A DNA stretch of 61,872 bases from Synechococcus sp. SB0662_bin_14 (GCA_009840445.1 VXNS01000068.1:1-61872), one strand, 5' to 3'; shown: positions 46,218 through 55,877, counted from the first letter of the stretch. The notes: generated by a model from the letters alone, not told the origin. Numbers and translations: made by a program.

Positions 46218-46911
46218 CACTGAAGGCTGCCGTGGCGGCCCCAATCCAGCGGTGGGACCACCAGAACACCACAACGGCCAACAGAATGCCCCCATAGGCA
46301 GGGCGCAGGAATTCTGACAACACCAACTGCTGCCGCCCGTCCAACACCGCTTGAAAGGGAATCACGGAGGTGGTGCGGCTCACGTCTTCAAACGCCTCGC
46401 CAAAGCGTTGGCGCAGCCGCCGGTCCCCGTGCCACACGGCAAACAGGTGGTGGGCCACGAGCCCCAGGCTGGCTACGAGGGCAAAGCTGGTCCCCAGCCA
46501 CAGGGTGTGGCTGAAGCACCAGAGCAGTTGACCCACCATCTGGGGATGGCGGCTGATCCGCAGAATCCCGGTGGTGTAGAGACGCACCCGGGGTTTGAGC
46601 AGGGCCGGAATTTCCAGCAGGTGAAAGGTGGCGGGATAGAGGAAGACAAAACTCAAGGCCGTCAATACCCACACGGCAGGCGCCATGCCGGGCACCCCTT
46701 GCAGATTCCACAACCGCAGGCCGTCGTAGCGGTGGGTCAGGAAGTAGGCCACCAGCAGCACGGCCATGGGCAGACTGGCGCCAACGAAGATCAACCGCCA
46801 AAGCCGGGGGCCCAGGCGCTGTTCCCACCGGAACCGCAGGGCGGCGCCACCGCTGTGAATGACCGCAAATCCCAGCAGCAGCAACAGCATCACCAGGCTG
46901 GTGTGATGCAC
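46189..46911 (-). CDS. NnrU/Z-ISO-type membrane protein (15-cis-zeta-carotene isomerase homologue)
   Basis: The 240 aa protein has six or so hydrophobic segments. NnrU-family patterns include [49 protein letters not shown] and [18 protein letters not shown], with histidines that bind heme in plant Z-ISO. Z-ISO isomerises a carotenoid intermediate, and the cyanobacterial function here is inferred from family. The start is GTG 46911 with AGGTGG upstream. It reads in the same direction as the secreted protein gene upstream. Confidence 0.8.
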   Translation of the reverse strand: MHHTSLVMLLLLLGFAVIHSGGAALRFRWEQRLGPRLWRLIFVGASLPMAVLLVAYFLTHRYDGLRLWNLQGVPGMAPAVWVLTALSFVFLYPATFHLLEIPALLKPRVRLYTTGILRISRHPQMVGQLLWCFSHTLWLGTSFALVASLGLVAHHLFAVWHGDRRLRQRFGEAFEDVSRTTSVIPFQAVLDGRQQLVLSEFLRPAYGGILLAVVVFWWSHRWIGAATAAFSVTRLNHLLS

Positions 46912-46924
46912 GGGGACCACCACC

Positions 46925-47692
46925 TCAGGGAAAATCGGGAGGCGTGGCCAGGGGCGGTGTATCACGCACCTGCACCCGTTTGCTGGCAATTAACGTGCCG
47001 TCGGGGTGGACCAGCATGATGGTCCAGGTTTGGCCGCCGGCAGTGTAGGGCGCCTGGACCCGTTTGAACAGGCCACCGGCATTAAGGGTGCCAAGCTGAA
47101 TGGTGGGGGCGCCCATGATCTCCACCTCGTCGGGGCTCACCTCCAGGATGCCCCCCGCCAACAGCCCGCTGTCCAGGGGATCGTCCAGGATCACGTCCAC
47201 GTCGTAGCGTTGGCCGGTCAGCACGGCATCGGGAATTTGCAGGGTCACCGGCAGCCGCTGATCGCCACTGTAGACCCATGACTCCTCCTGGAGCACCTCC
47301 TGGCTCAGAATCTGCCCCTGGTGGCTGGAGACCGCCAGGGTCTGCGTGGCCTCCAATTGATAGACAACCCCTGCCACCTCACCGGTGCCGCGGACGGACA
47401 GGTCCAAACGGGCCCGCCCATCCGGGAGGGGCTGGCTCTGGCTCACCTGCCATGTGAGGGGCCCAAAGCTGTCCGTCAGTCGCTCCAGCCGGGCGGTCAG
47501 TTGCTGGGGGTCCACAGTTCCCTCCGAGCCAATCAAGGCCATGAGCTCCGCAGTATCGTTGTCGTTAAGGGCTTGGTGGAGACGATCCACCAGTCGGCTC
47601 TCCAGCCGGGCCGCTTGCCCAGGCTGCAGCAAGGAAGCGCCAGCCACGATCCATGCTGTGGCGGTGGACAGCAGCTTGGCGGATATGGACAT
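46925..47692 (-). CDS. Secreted conserved hypothetical protein
   Basis: The 255 aa protein starts at ATG 47692 and opens with a signal peptide ([21 protein letters not shown]). A mixed alpha/beta region follows ([19 protein letters not shown]). The C-terminal half, about 110 residues, has beta-sandwich features with [24 protein letters not shown] and [15 protein letters not shown]. It probably acts outside the cytoplasmic membrane. No named family is recognised. The divergent murG starts 57 nt away. Confidence 0.7.
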   Translation of the reverse strand: MSISAKLLSTATAWIVAGASLLQPGQAARLESRLVDRLHQALNDNDTAELMALIGSEGTVDPQQLTARLERLTDSFGPLTWQVSQSQPLPDGRARLDLSVRGTGEVAGVVYQLEATQTLAVSSHQGQILSQEVLQEESWVYSGDQRLPVTLQIPDAVLTGQRYDVDVILDDPLDSGLLAGGILEVSPDEVEIMGAPTIQLGTLNAGGLFKRVQAPYTAGGQTWTIMLVHPDGTLIASKRVQVRDTPPLATPPDFP

Positions 47693-47749
47693 GGGGTGTA
47701 CTCCTGGACGCCTCTTGCCTACGGTACGGGTCTTCACGGGATCATCGCC

Positions 47750-48874
47750 ATGGCGCGCCTGCTGATTGCCGCCAGTGGCACCGGCGGCCACCTGTTCCCG
47801 GCACTGGCAGTGGCGGAAAAGCTTCCCCGTTGGGACATCCATTGGCTGGGCACGCGGGAGCGCCTGGATGGGCGCCTGGTGCCCAAGCGTTATCCCTTGC
47901 ACTGGGTGACCATGGGGGGCTGGCAAGGGGGGTGGCGGGAGCGGCTGCGGCGGCTGATCCAGTTGCCTTTGGCGGTGGGGGCTGTGGAACGGCTGCTGCA
48001 CCGTCAACAGATTACCGTTGTGTTCACCACAGGAGGCTACATTGCTGCCCCGGCCATTCTGGCGGCGCGCCTGGCTGGTCTGCCGGTGCTGCTCCATGAG
48101 TCAAATGCCGTTGCCGGCCGGGTCACCCGTCTGCTGGGGGGGTGCTGTAGTGGGGTGGCCCTGGGATGGAGCTCAACAAGGCTTGGTCACCCACCCGCCC
48201 GCATCTGGCACACAGGAACACCGGTGCGCTCCCGGTTCTACCACCCAGCCCCGTTGCCGGAATGGGCGCCCCGTGGAGCCGGCCCGTTGCTGGTGGTGAT
48301 GGGGGGCAGCCAGGGGGCCCGTGGCTTGAATCACATGGTGCGGCAACAGGCCCGGCCCTGGCTGGAGGCAGGGTGTCGGCTGGTGCATCTCTGTGGGCGC
48401 AATGATCCGGAGATGGGCAGCTTGCGGCATCCGGCCTACGTGGAGCGCCAGTTCACCGAGGAGATTGCCGGTCTCCTGCAGCATGGGGACCTGGCCATCA
48501 GCCGCGCCGGAGCTGGCAGCATCAGCGAACTGGCGGCGAGCCGTTGCCCAACCGTACTGGTGCCCTATCCCCATGCTTCCGATCAGCATCAGGAAGCCAA
48601 TGCCGCCGCGGTCGCCGCCTTCGGTGCTGCGGTTATCGTCCATGAAAATCCCGATGGGGGGCCACTGGGCCGTGCCATCCGACTGCTGCTGGGATCCCGT
48701 CTGTCCATAGGGGCGCCTGCTCCGGATCCACTGGTGGCCATGGCTGACGCCATGGGCGGTCTGGCCAGGAACAACGCGGCGGCGGACATGGCGAAGGTGT
48801 TGGAAACCCTGTGCCGGACCCAGGCCGGGCGTCAGCAGGCAACCACCAGACGTCACATCGATTCCCATGGCTGA
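47750..48874 (+). CDS. murG: UDP-GlcNAc:lipid I N-acetylglucosaminyltransferase MurG
   Basis: MurG makes lipid II, the last membrane-side step of peptidoglycan precursor synthesis. The 374 aa protein has the N-terminal [11 protein letters not shown] loop, a middle [20 protein letters not shown], and [16 protein letters not shown]. The C-terminal donor-binding part contains [27 protein letters not shown], and [15 protein letters not shown]. The start is ATG 47750. A lipoprotein gene with glycoside-hydrolase-like features follows in the same direction after 30 nt. Confidence 0.97.
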   Translation: MARLLIAASGTGGHLFPALAVAEKLPRWDIHWLGTRERLDGRLVPKRYPLHWVTMGGWQGGWRERLRRLIQLPLAVGAVERLLHRQQITVVFTTGGYIAAPAILAARLAGLPVLLHESNAVAGRVTRLLGGCCSGVALGWSSTRLGHPPARIWHTGTPVRSRFYHPAPLPEWAPRGAGPLLVVMGGSQGARGLNHMVRQQARPWLEAGCRLVHLCGRNDPEMGSLRHPAYVERQFTEEIAGLLQHGDLAISRAGAGSISELAASRCPTVLVPYPHASDQHQEANAAAVAAFGAAVIVHENPDGGPLGRAIRLLLGSRLSIGAPAPDPLVAMADAMGGLARNNAAADMAKVLETLCRTQAGRQQATTRRHIDSHG

Positions 48875-48904
48875 TCACCGTCCATCCTCGTTGAAGAAAT
48901 TGTC

Positions 48905-50179
48905 ATGTTGATGGGGCTCTCGCAGACAAGAATGGCTTGGCTTCTGCTCATCGCGCTTCTGATGTGCGGATGTTCTTTCCCGGAGGACCACCTGAAAGAG
49001 GAGGCCCCCGACCGCCCCTGCGCAGACACGGCCTTCGAAGTGGGCCTTTGGGTGCAGGCGGAGGGCACCAACAGAACCCTGGACAGCCCGGAAAAAATCA
49101 GGGCTCTGGTGAAACGCGCCCGGGCAGCAGGGGTCACGGATATTTACGCTCAGGTTTATCGCTCGGGCCGCTCGTGGTTCAGAACGTCGCTGGCTGACGA
49201 TGCTCCCGCACGGCGCTTCGGACAGGAGCCCCTCACGCTCCTACTGGATCTGACCTCCCAGGGACAAGGCAACGAGTGTCCCATCCGCATCCATGGCTGG
49301 ATCAACGTATACGCCCTCGCCAACAACAAAGACGCACCCGTTATCCAGGAACTGGGGGAAGAAGCCGTCCTCCGGGATCAATACGGCTATTCACTCCTCG
49401 ACTACCCCACCTCGGGAGCACCCGAATGGACGAAGGGTTTTGGCCCGGATACCCGGGGCATTTTTCTGGATCCGGGCAACCCCGACGTGCGCCAGCGCAT
49501 CATCGACCTCGCGGCACAATTGGTGAGCGATTATCCGCGGCTGGCGGGGGTCCACCTGGACTACATCCGCTACCCCTACGGAGTGTTCCTCTCACCAGGC
49601 TCCCGACTTTCATCGCGTCTTAATTTTGGATACAACGAGGGCTCGGTATCCCGTTTTGAGCAAGCAAGCGGGCGAACCGCCCCCCGTGCAGAGGCACAAG
49701 TGACGGACACCGACGTGGCGGCGTGGGATGACTGGCGGCGGGCACAGGTGACGGCGGCGGTGCGCGGCGTCTATGAAGCCGGCAAAAGGATCAGGGAAGA
49801 CGTCGTTGTTTCCGCTGCGGTTCTGGCATGGGATAAACGGGCCTATGGTTCCACCTTTCAGGATTGGCGAACCTGGTCGGAAGAGGGATTTCTGGATAAG
49901 GCCGTGGTGATGAACTACACAGAGGATGAACGTCTGGCCGCGCAAGTCAACCGCAGCGCCCTCGCCTCGAAGCGGTTGAAGGGTGGGAACGAGGCCCACC
50001 GGGGGGAGGTGGTGATCGGGCTGGGAGCGTATAAGTTCACGGATCAGCCGGCAGGCTTGTGGCGGCAGTGGAATGCCGCAAAAGAGGCGGGCGCCGATGG
50101 CGTCGCGCTCTTTTCCTATGACCAGATGGTGGACAACGACGCCATGTGGACGTTTCCTGAAAGCCATGGCCAGGATTGA
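48905..50179 (+). CDS. Glycoside hydrolase-like (GHL10/DUF187) lipoprotein
   Basis: The 424 aa protein has an N-terminal signal with a probable lipobox near residues 19-24 (ALLMCGC). The body matches the GHL10/DUF187 barrel: FEVGLWVQAEG, VKRARAAGVTDIYAQVYRSGRSWF, GWINVYALANN, GIFLDPGNPDVRQRIIDL, GVHLDYIRYPY, and FSYDQMV near the end. Members are thought to act on glycans at the cell surface. Its position after murG suggests a wall-related role, which is inference. Its stop overlaps the cobL start by 14 nt. Confidence 0.85.
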   Translation: MLMGLSQTRMAWLLLIALLMCGCSFPEDHLKEEAPDRPCADTAFEVGLWVQAEGTNRTLDSPEKIRALVKRARAAGVTDIYAQVYRSGRSWFRTSLADDAPARRFGQEPLTLLLDLTSQGQGNECPIRIHGWINVYALANNKDAPVIQELGEEAVLRDQYGYSLLDYPTSGAPEWTKGFGPDTRGIFLDPGNPDVRQRIIDLAAQLVSDYPRLAGVHLDYIRYPYGVFLSPGSRLSSRLNFGYNEGSVSRFEQASGRTAPRAEAQVTDTDVAAWDDWRRAQVTAAVRGVYEAGKRIREDVVVSAAVLAWDKRAYGSTFQDWRTWSEEGFLDKAVVMNYTEDERLAAQVNRSALASKRLKGGNEAHRGEVVIGLGAYKFTDQPAGLWRQWNAAKEAGADGVALFSYDQMVDNDAMWTFPESHGQD

Positions 50180-51431
50180 GGTGATTGGCTGTGATGCGGG
50201 AGCCCCCGACACCATGGCGGCTCCCCAGCGCCAACTCCTGAGCCGTTGTGACTGCTTGCTGGCCCCTCGGCGGGTACTGGAGCAACTCCAACCCCGGCCC
50301 AACACCCAGGAGATGCACGGCATGGAGCCGTTGGACACAGCGTTGGCATGGCTCACCCAACGGCACCGGCAGGGGAAATCTTGCGTGGTGCTCGCCAGCG
50401 GGGATCCCCTCTGGTTTGGTCTGGGCCGTGTGCTGCTGCAGCGGTTTCCCCCGGAAGACCTTGCCTTCCATCCAGCAGCCACCTCCATGCAGCAGTTGTT
50501 TGCGCGGCTCAAGCGCCCATGGCAGGACGCCACATGGGTGAGCCTCCATGGCCGTGATGCCGCCGACAGCCTGGTGACCAGGCTACGGCGCCACCCCAGC
50601 GCCCTGGTGGTGCTGACCGATCCAGGCCAAGGTGGGCCGGCGGATGTTGTGGCCGTCCTTCGTTCCACCCAGATGCTCAACTGTTACGACCTCTGGTTGG
50701 CGGAGCGTCTGGGGCATCCCACGGAGCGTCTGCGCCAAGTGCAGCCCGACGGACTGCCCACGGACGTGGACCCCCTCAACCTGATGGTCCTCCTGCACCG
50801 CCCCACCCCCCGCCCCGGTCCGTTGTTGCCCTGGTTTGGCCTGGACGACGGCATCTGGCATCAGCACGGGGATCATCCAGGCCTCATGACGAAACGGGAA
50901 GTGCGGGTGCTGCTGCTGGCAGAGCTGGACCTGCCCTCCAGCGGGGTGATGTGGGATCTGGGGGCTGGGGTGGGCAGTGTGGGGTTGGAGGCCATGCGGC
51001 TGCGGCCCCAACTGGAACTCCACGCGGTGGAGCGGCGGGTGGGGGCCGTGCCCCTGATCCGGCGCAATGCCCTCATGGCGGAATGTGACGTGCAACGGCT
51101 CCACGTCTACGAAGCCTCCGCTCTGGCTGTTCTGCACAAGCTTCCCGACCCGGATCGGGTGCTCGTTGGCGGTGGCGGAGACCGTCAAGCAGTGCTGGAG
51201 CAGGCAGCGGCGCGCCTCAAGCCCGGCGGTCGCATCGTGCTTCCCCTGGCCACGTTGGAGCCTTTTGCCGCTGTGCAACAGCAACTCGGGGAAGCCGGTC
51301 TGGAGGTGCATAGCCTGCAGGCACAGATCAGCCGCGGTTGCCCAGTGGGGGGGCACACCCGTCTCCACCCCCTCAATCCCGTCTTCATTGTGAGCGGTCG
51401 TTCTCCCCGCCAGGCTCCTCCAGCCAGGTGA
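50166..51431 (+). CDS. cobL: Precorrin-6Y C5,15-methyltransferase (CbiE-CbiT fusion, CobL)
   Basis: CobL methylates and decarboxylates precorrin-6Y in cobalamin synthesis. Residues about 1-205 are the CbiE tetrapyrrole methylase domain (VVLASGDPLWFGLGRVLL, AATSMQQLFARL). Residues about 230-421 are the CbiT domain, with LTKREVRVLLLAEL-like entry and SAM-binding WDLGAGVGSVGLEAM. The start is ATG 50166. It overlaps the convergent DUF192 gene by 47 nt. cobQ at 57869 is a second gene of the pathway in this window. Confidence 0.95.
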   Translation: MARIEVIGCDAGAPDTMAAPQRQLLSRCDCLLAPRRVLEQLQPRPNTQEMHGMEPLDTALAWLTQRHRQGKSCVVLASGDPLWFGLGRVLLQRFPPEDLAFHPAATSMQQLFARLKRPWQDATWVSLHGRDAADSLVTRLRRHPSALVVLTDPGQGGPADVVAVLRSTQMLNCYDLWLAERLGHPTERLRQVQPDGLPTDVDPLNLMVLLHRPTPRPGPLLPWFGLDDGIWHQHGDHPGLMTKREVRVLLLAELDLPSSGVMWDLGAGVGSVGLEAMRLRPQLELHAVERRVGAVPLIRRNALMAECDVQRLHVYEASALAVLHKLPDPDRVLVGGGGDRQAVLEQAAARLKPGGRIVLPLATLEPFAAVQQQLGEAGLEVHSLQAQISRGCPVGGHTRLHPLNPVFIVSGRSPRQAPPAR

Positions 51432-51942
51432 AGTCCAGCACGGTCCCCTCCGTCCAGTTGCGCCGCCGGGCTTCGCCAGCAGCCAGTTCCACCACATGGT
51501 CAACGGGTTGTCCGGCATTGTAGCTGGGGCATGGCAGGCCGGGGCATGGCTGGACACCATGGGCCACCCTCACAATGCGCGCCACGGGAGGCACCTCACC
51601 CGGAGCGCCGTTCAAAGACCCACGGTGATCGAGCCGCTCCAGGAACACCAGGTCCAGGGGGATGAGGGTATGGCGCATCCAGATGCCGGCATCCTGCCGA
51701 TCAAAGCGGAACCACATGCCCCGCTCTGGCGGAAGCCGGGAGCGCCCCATCAAGCCAATGGCGTACTCCTGCGGCGTGGACGGCACTTCCAGATCCACAC
51801 AGGTGGAGGCCGGAGGCCGGGGTTGACGTTCCCCCGGCACAGGACCACACACCTGGGCGCGAACGGGGAGGTTTTGGGTTGGGGCCGCAGCCTGGCTCAG
51901 GGCTACCGCGGGGGTACACAGGCTCACCAGGAGCCAGGTCAT
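51385..51942 (-). CDS. DUF192 family secreted protein
   Basis: The 185 aa protein begins with a signal peptide (MTWLLVSLCTPAVALSQA). The DUF192 core contains EVPSTPQEYAIGLMGRSRLP, GMWFRFDRQDAGIWMRHTLI, PLDLVFL and VVELAAGEARRRNW. The domain is a small beta barrel of unknown biochemical function, common in periplasmic proteins. The start is ATG 51942, and ATG 51984 is possible but would overlap the divergent TPR-like gene. It is convergent with cobL. Confidence 0.88.
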   Translation of the reverse strand: MTWLLVSLCTPAVALSQAAAPTQNLPVRAQVCGPVPGERQPRPPASTCVDLEVPSTPQEYAIGLMGRSRLPPERGMWFRFDRQDAGIWMRHTLIPLDLVFLERLDHRGSLNGAPGEVPPVARIVRVAHGVQPCPGLPCPSYNAGQPVDHVVELAAGEARRRNWTEGTVLDFTWLEEPGGENDRSQ

Positions 51943-51982
51943 GGGGAAGGAGACGGGTGAAAACAACTGCTGCGGGAAGACC

Positions 51983-52474
51983 ATGGCATTGGATAACGTG
52001 AGGCTGGATCTCCACACACCCAGCATGGTTGATGACACCATCCCCAACGGGGGCGTTGGTGACGAGGCACAGAGCCCATTTGAGCAGGCCCTGGCGGCCT
52101 ATGAACAGGGGGGCAGCATCGAGGAGTTGCTTCCCGTGTTTTTGGACATTGTCCGCAGTTCTCCCAATCACAGTGCTGCATGGACCTGCCTGTGCTGGTT
52201 ACAACTCCTGTCCAGCCGCCCCCTGGCGGCCTTGAAGTCGGGGCGCATGGCGGTGCGGCTGAGTCCCCGGGATCCCCAGGCCCGTCTCAATCTCAGCCTG
52301 GCCATGCTGGAAACCAACACCAAGGGGGTCAGGGAGCAGATTCAGCAGATTCAGAAGGTGCTGGCCATAACCCCGGAACTGAAGGACGATCTGCAACAGT
52401 CCATGGTGGACGGTTTGCAGCGGCGTGAGGACTGGCAGGCCTTGCGTAAGGTCAGGACCTGGCTCTTCCCGTGA
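51983..52474 (+). CDS. TPR-like protein
   Basis: The 163 aa protein has helical repeats of the tetratricopeptide kind: FEQALAAYEQGGSIEELLPVF, then SPNHSAAWTCLCWLQLLSSR, ALKSGRMAVRLSPRDPQARLN and a last helix with WQALRKVRTWLF. These usually mediate protein contacts. ATG 51983 is used because GGGAAGA lies 5 nt upstream, with ATG 52025 as an alternative. Its stop overlaps the next gene start as GTGA, so translation of the two is probably coupled. Confidence 0.8.
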   Translation: MALDNVRLDLHTPSMVDDTIPNGGVGDEAQSPFEQALAAYEQGGSIEELLPVFLDIVRSSPNHSAAWTCLCWLQLLSSRPLAALKSGRMAVRLSPRDPQARLNLSLAMLETNTKGVREQIQQIQKVLAITPELKDDLQQSMVDGLQRREDWQALRKVRTWLFP

Positions 52475-53685
52475 GCCGCTCCCATGGGCCAAGGCTGTTG
52501 CTGGTGAGCAATGGGCATGGGGAAGACCTGAGCGGCGCCCACCTGGGCCAGGCTCTGGTGCGGCTGGGGGGGCACGCCGTTGGGTTCCCCTTGGTGGGCC
52601 ACGGAGAAACCTACAAACAGTTGGGCATTCCCACGCAGCCGGTTGCAACCCGCAGCTTCCCCACCCATGGCATGAACTACCAAACCCTTGGGGGCACCCT
52701 TCAAGAACTGCTCAACGGTCAAACCATCGATGGACTCAGACAGTCCATCGCCGCTGCGCAGGCTGCCCGCCACTATGACGCCGTGGTGGCCGTTGGTGAC
52801 GTGCTGCCTGTGGTGGTGGCACACTTGAGCCGCCGTCCGGCGTTCTGTTATCTGGCGGCCTACTCCAGCCACTATGAGGGCAGGCTGAGATTGCCCTGGC
52901 CCTGTGGTCGGAGCCTGCGCAGCAAGCGGTTCCTTGGCGTGTTCAGCCGTGACCGGCTCACCGCCGCCGACCTGAGCACCCAACTGGGGCGAAGAGTGGA
53001 GTTTCTCGGCAATCCCTTCATGGATGCCGTGGGCGTCAGCAACCTGCCGCTGCCGTCCCTCCCCCATCCCCGCGTTGGCCTGTTACCCGGTAGCCGCTTG
53101 CCGGAAGCCTTGAACAACTTGGCCCTGATGTTGTCCATGCTGTTGCGGCTGCCCCAGCATCCGGGCAGGGTCCCCTTGGGGCTGGCTGCGGCGCTGGTGA
53201 AAGACATCACAGTGGACCACCTGGCGGCCAGGGCGGCGCAACAGGGCTGGCGCCTGCAACGCCGCAGACCCCGTTGCCCCGGCGCGGCGGCCATGGAGTT
53301 GGTCCAGGGCTCCATGGGGGTGGAACTCTATTGGGGGCGCTTCGCCGACGTGCTCCACGGCAGCCAGTTGCTGGTGGCCATGGCCGGCACCGCCACGGAG
53401 CAGGCCGTGGGTCTGGAAAAGCCGATTCTGCAAATGCCTGGCGCCGGACCGCAGTTCACACCCCGATTTGCGGAGGCCCAGCGGCGCCTCCTGGGGGCGG
53501 CGGTGTTTTGTGGCGCGGGGCCGCCGGGTTCCGGTGCCAACGCCAGGGACACGGCACGGCTACTGATGGTGCTGCTGCGGGACGGGGACGTGCCCACCGT
53601 CTGTCTACGCACAGCCCGTGAGAGAATTGGGCGCTGTGGCAGCAGCCAGGCCATGGCACAAGCGATTCTCGGAAGCCTGAACTGA
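52471..53685 (+). CDS. Lipid-A-disaccharide synthase-related (LpxB-like) protein
   Basis: The 404 aa protein belongs to a cyanobacterial LpxB-like glycosyltransferase group. N-terminal LLVSNGHGEDLSGAHLGQAL replaces the usual LpxB entry. AVVAVGDVLPVVVAHLSRRP follows, then a C-terminal nucleotide-sugar region with RVGLLPGSRLPEAL, LVAMAGTATEQAVGLEKPIL and GPQFTPRFAEAQRRLLG. True lipid A synthesis is not implied, since the lineage has unusual lipopolysaccharide. It starts with GTG 52471 and ends in TGATG shared with the next gene. Confidence 0.88.
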   Translation: MSRSHGPRLLLVSNGHGEDLSGAHLGQALVRLGGHAVGFPLVGHGETYKQLGIPTQPVATRSFPTHGMNYQTLGGTLQELLNGQTIDGLRQSIAAAQAARHYDAVVAVGDVLPVVVAHLSRRPAFCYLAAYSSHYEGRLRLPWPCGRSLRSKRFLGVFSRDRLTAADLSTQLGRRVEFLGNPFMDAVGVSNLPLPSLPHPRVGLLPGSRLPEALNNLALMLSMLLRLPQHPGRVPLGLAAALVKDITVDHLAARAAQQGWRLQRRRPRCPGAAAMELVQGSMGVELYWGRFADVLHGSQLLVAMAGTATEQAVGLEKPILQMPGAGPQFTPRFAEAQRRLLGAAVFCGAGPPGSGANARDTARLLMVLLRDGDVPTVCLRTARERIGRCGSSQAMAQAILGSLN

Positions 53686-54005
53686 TGGGGGAGCACACCG
53701 ACCCGTGGCAGACATGCAGGACCTGGATGGACCGGGTCCTGATGATCAACGTGTTCGTGGTCATGGTTGGCGCCCTGTGGTTTGTGGTGGCGGTGGGGCT
53801 CCACGGCCAGGGGCTGGAGCAGCCCCTGGGGCGCTTTCAGCAGCTCTGGACACCCCTGTTCATGCCCGCCATCGGCCTGCTCATGGCAGCGGCGCTCCTC
53901 AACGGCGGGCTGCAGTGGTTGTGGCGTCTCAAGACGAGGCGCGAACAACGTCCTCCAGGGCCTCGGGCAGCCGTGGATAAGCAAAGTGGAAACCATGCTC
54001 CTTGA
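53685..54005 (+). CDS. Small two-helix membrane protein
   Basis: The 106 aa protein has two membrane helices (about residues 19-42, MINVFVVMVGALWFVVAVGL, and about 60-80, LFMPAIGLLMAAALLNGG) and a basic C-terminal tail. It is translationally coupled to the LpxB-like gene (TGATG), which suggests a shared membrane pathway. No family is recognised. The last 77 nt overlap the convergent epimerase gene. Confidence 0.75.
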   Translation: MGEHTDPWQTCRTWMDRVLMINVFVVMVGALWFVVAVGLHGQGLEQPLGRFQQLWTPLFMPAIGLLMAAALLNGGLQWLWRLKTRREQRPPGPRAAVDKQSGNHAP

Positions 54006-54843
54006 GAAAGTCGGAGCGCACCTTTTGACCCTTGAGCACAACCATGGCCCCGTCTCCCAACAGGGCTTGGAGCAAGGGAGCAGGCACAGGCAGCAGGCTG
54101 GGACGTCCCATGATCCGTCCCAGGGAAGCAGCCATCTCCCCCATGGTGACGGGATTGGGGGCAACGGCATTGCAGGTGCCCCGGAACGCCGGGTCCGCCA
54201 GAGCCGCCACGATCATCTTACAGAGGTCGGTGCGATGAATCCAGCTCATCCATTGGCGGCCATTGCCCACAGGTCCACCGACGCCCAAGCGAAACACCGG
54301 CAACATCTTGCCCAGGGCGCCGCCGTCCGGCCCCAGCACAATGCCAATGCGCAACACCACAACACGACAGCGGTGCTGCGCCTTCTGGGTGGCCCCCTCC
54401 CATGCATGGCACAGGTGGGCCAGGAAATCCGCACCGCAAGCGCTGACTTCCGAGAACTCAACGGTGGCGCTGGTGCCGTAGTAGCCCACAGCGCTGCCAC
54501 TGATGAGCACCTGGGGGCCGGGGTCGGCAGCGGCGATGGTCTCCACCAGGTTACGGGTGGTGGCAATCCGGCTTTGCTGGAGCAGAGCTTTGTGCTCGGC
54601 AGTCCAGCGTTTCTCGGCGATGGGCTCCCCCGCCAGGTTGATCACCCCCTCAGCCGTGGCCACGTGGGCTTGCCATGGACCGGGTTGGCTGGTATCGGCA
54701 ACCACCACCCGGGCTTTGGATGAAAGGCGACGGGCCCGGTCGGGATGCCTGGTGGCGAGGATGAGTTCATGGCCGGCAGCTTCCAGGGCCGGGGCCAAAC
54801 CATGGCCGATAAATCCTGTACAGCCAGTGGTGAAAAGTCGCAT
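53929..54843 (-). CDS. TIGR01777-type NAD-dependent epimerase/dehydratase (SDR39U1 family)
   Basis: The 304 aa protein starts at ATG 54843 with the Rossmann motif MRLFTTGCTGFIGHGLAPAL. Further family patterns are GVINLAGEPIAEKRWT, LISGSAVGYYGTS, LRIGIVLGPDGGALGKML, and a C-terminal PAPLLQALLGDGAMVVLKGQ. Related plant and bacterial proteins act in plastid division or are uncharacterised. It reads opposite to ndhO, whose start lies about 100 nt away. Confidence 0.92.
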   Translation of the reverse strand: MRLFTTGCTGFIGHGLAPALEAAGHELILATRHPDRARRLSSKARVVVADTSQPGPWQAHVATAEGVINLAGEPIAEKRWTAEHKALLQQSRIATTRNLVETIAAADPGPQVLISGSAVGYYGTSATVEFSEVSACGADFLAHLCHAWEGATQKAQHRCRVVVLRIGIVLGPDGGALGKMLPVFRLGVGGPVGNGRQWMSWIHRTDLCKMIVAALADPAFRGTCNAVAPNPVTMGEMAASLGRIMGRPSLLPVPAPLLQALLGDGAMVVLKGQKVRSDFLKEHGFHFAYPRLPEALEDVVRASS

Positions 54844-54945
54844 TGCCAGCAGAAGTGCGGGGTTTTGCCCCAACTCTAGAAGCAGTCGGCACCTGTCCCC
54901 GATGGACATGACTGTTTACCATGGTGCAACTGCCATCCTTGCGCC

Positions 54946-55206
54946 ATGGCCCCAACAGGCTCTCCATCTGCCGCGGACAAAGCCCGGTCCCCCCTGAAGC
55001 TGAAAAAAGGAAGCCTGGTGAAAGTGGACCGTCATGCCTACCTGGCGGATGCCAGCCGGGCCGCCAGTGATCCCGATCCTCCGGATTACCTGTTTCTTGG
55101 TCCTGGGGAATTGCTGCAGATGAAGCCTGACGCGGCCTTGATCCGGTGGCGGTTGCCGGTTCCCGACGTGTGGCTCCCCGTGGACGTGCTGAGTCTTTAC
55201 GAGTGA
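54946..55206 (+). CDS. ndhO: NAD(P)H-quinone oxidoreductase subunit O
   Basis: NdhO is a small peripheral subunit of the cyanobacterial NDH-1 complex in the thylakoid, used in respiration and cyclic electron flow. The 86 aa protein matches the family with LKKGSLVKVDRHAYLADASR, DYLFLGPGELLQMK and WRLPVPDVWLPVDVL. The first roughly 17 residues are a lead richer in Ser, Ala and Pro than usual. It overlaps the convergent J-domain gene by 10 nt. Confidence 0.93.
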   Translation: MAPTGSPSAADKARSPLKLKKGSLVKVDRHAYLADASRAASDPDPPDYLFLGPGELLQMKPDAALIRWRLPVPDVWLPVDVLSLYE

Positions 55207-55877
55207 AGGTGACGGCGCCTTTGCTGAAGGTCATGACGCAGCTGTCGGGCCAGGCGCATCACCTCACGGCCGTCCCGCAGATAGTCGTCCACATAACCTC
55301 TCGTGTAGAAACTGAGTTGGGACAACCCCTCCTGCACATGGCGAAAGCACCGATAGAGGTCGGTGGAGAGACCGGTCAGGGCAGGCGGGGCACAGCAACT
55401 CTGGTAAAGGGCTTGAACAAGGTCAACCCGCCGTTGGCCATCTAAAATATAGTGGCAGAAAGTAGCCATCGTCCTGTCGTCATAAGGATTGGCGGCGAGG
55501 GAGCGCAGTTGACCGGGGAAGGGGGTGATAATTTTGGAAAGCTGGCGGTTGGCAGGGTCAAACACCACCCGGAGCCATTGATACGCCTCCCCCGTGGAAC
55601 GGGGAGAAGGAGGGGGCGACCAGCGCTGCTGCTGCCTCCGGCTTCCGGCGTGATGGGCCGTCTGGCGTTGGCAGTGACCTTGCCGGGTCGCGTCATAGGC
55701 TTGCCGCGTCTCCATCTGACTGAGCACGCCATAGGCAAGATTGATGGCAACGATCCGTTGCTGGTCTCCGCCAGCATCGGGATGATGCCGCTTCACCAGT
55801 TGACGATAGGCAACTTTGATTTCTGCCGCCGTTGCTGTAGGGGACAGTCCCAGTTCCGTGTAGAAATCCCTGGTCAT
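55197..55877 (-). CDS. J-domain (DnaJ-like) protein
   Basis: This is a 226 aa protein with an N-terminal J domain: FYTELGLSPTATAAEIKVAYR, the HPD motif in KRHHPDAGGD, and LAYGVLSQMETRQAYD. The remaining 150 residues hold no DnaJ zinc-finger or G/F region, so it is a J-only co-chaperone for a DnaK rather than full DnaJ. It starts where the upstream cysteine synthase ends (TGATG), so the two are translated together. Confidence 0.92.
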   Translation of the reverse strand: MTRDFYTELGLSPTATAAEIKVAYRQLVKRHHPDAGGDQQRIVAINLAYGVLSQMETRQAYDATRQGHCQRQTAHHAGSRRQQQRWSPPPSPRSTGEAYQWLRVVFDPANRQLSKIITPFPGQLRSLAANPYDDRTMATFCHYILDGQRRVDLVQALYQSCCAPPALTGLSTDLYRCFRHVQEGLSQLSFYTRGYVDDYLRDGREVMRLARQLRHDLQQRRRHLHS

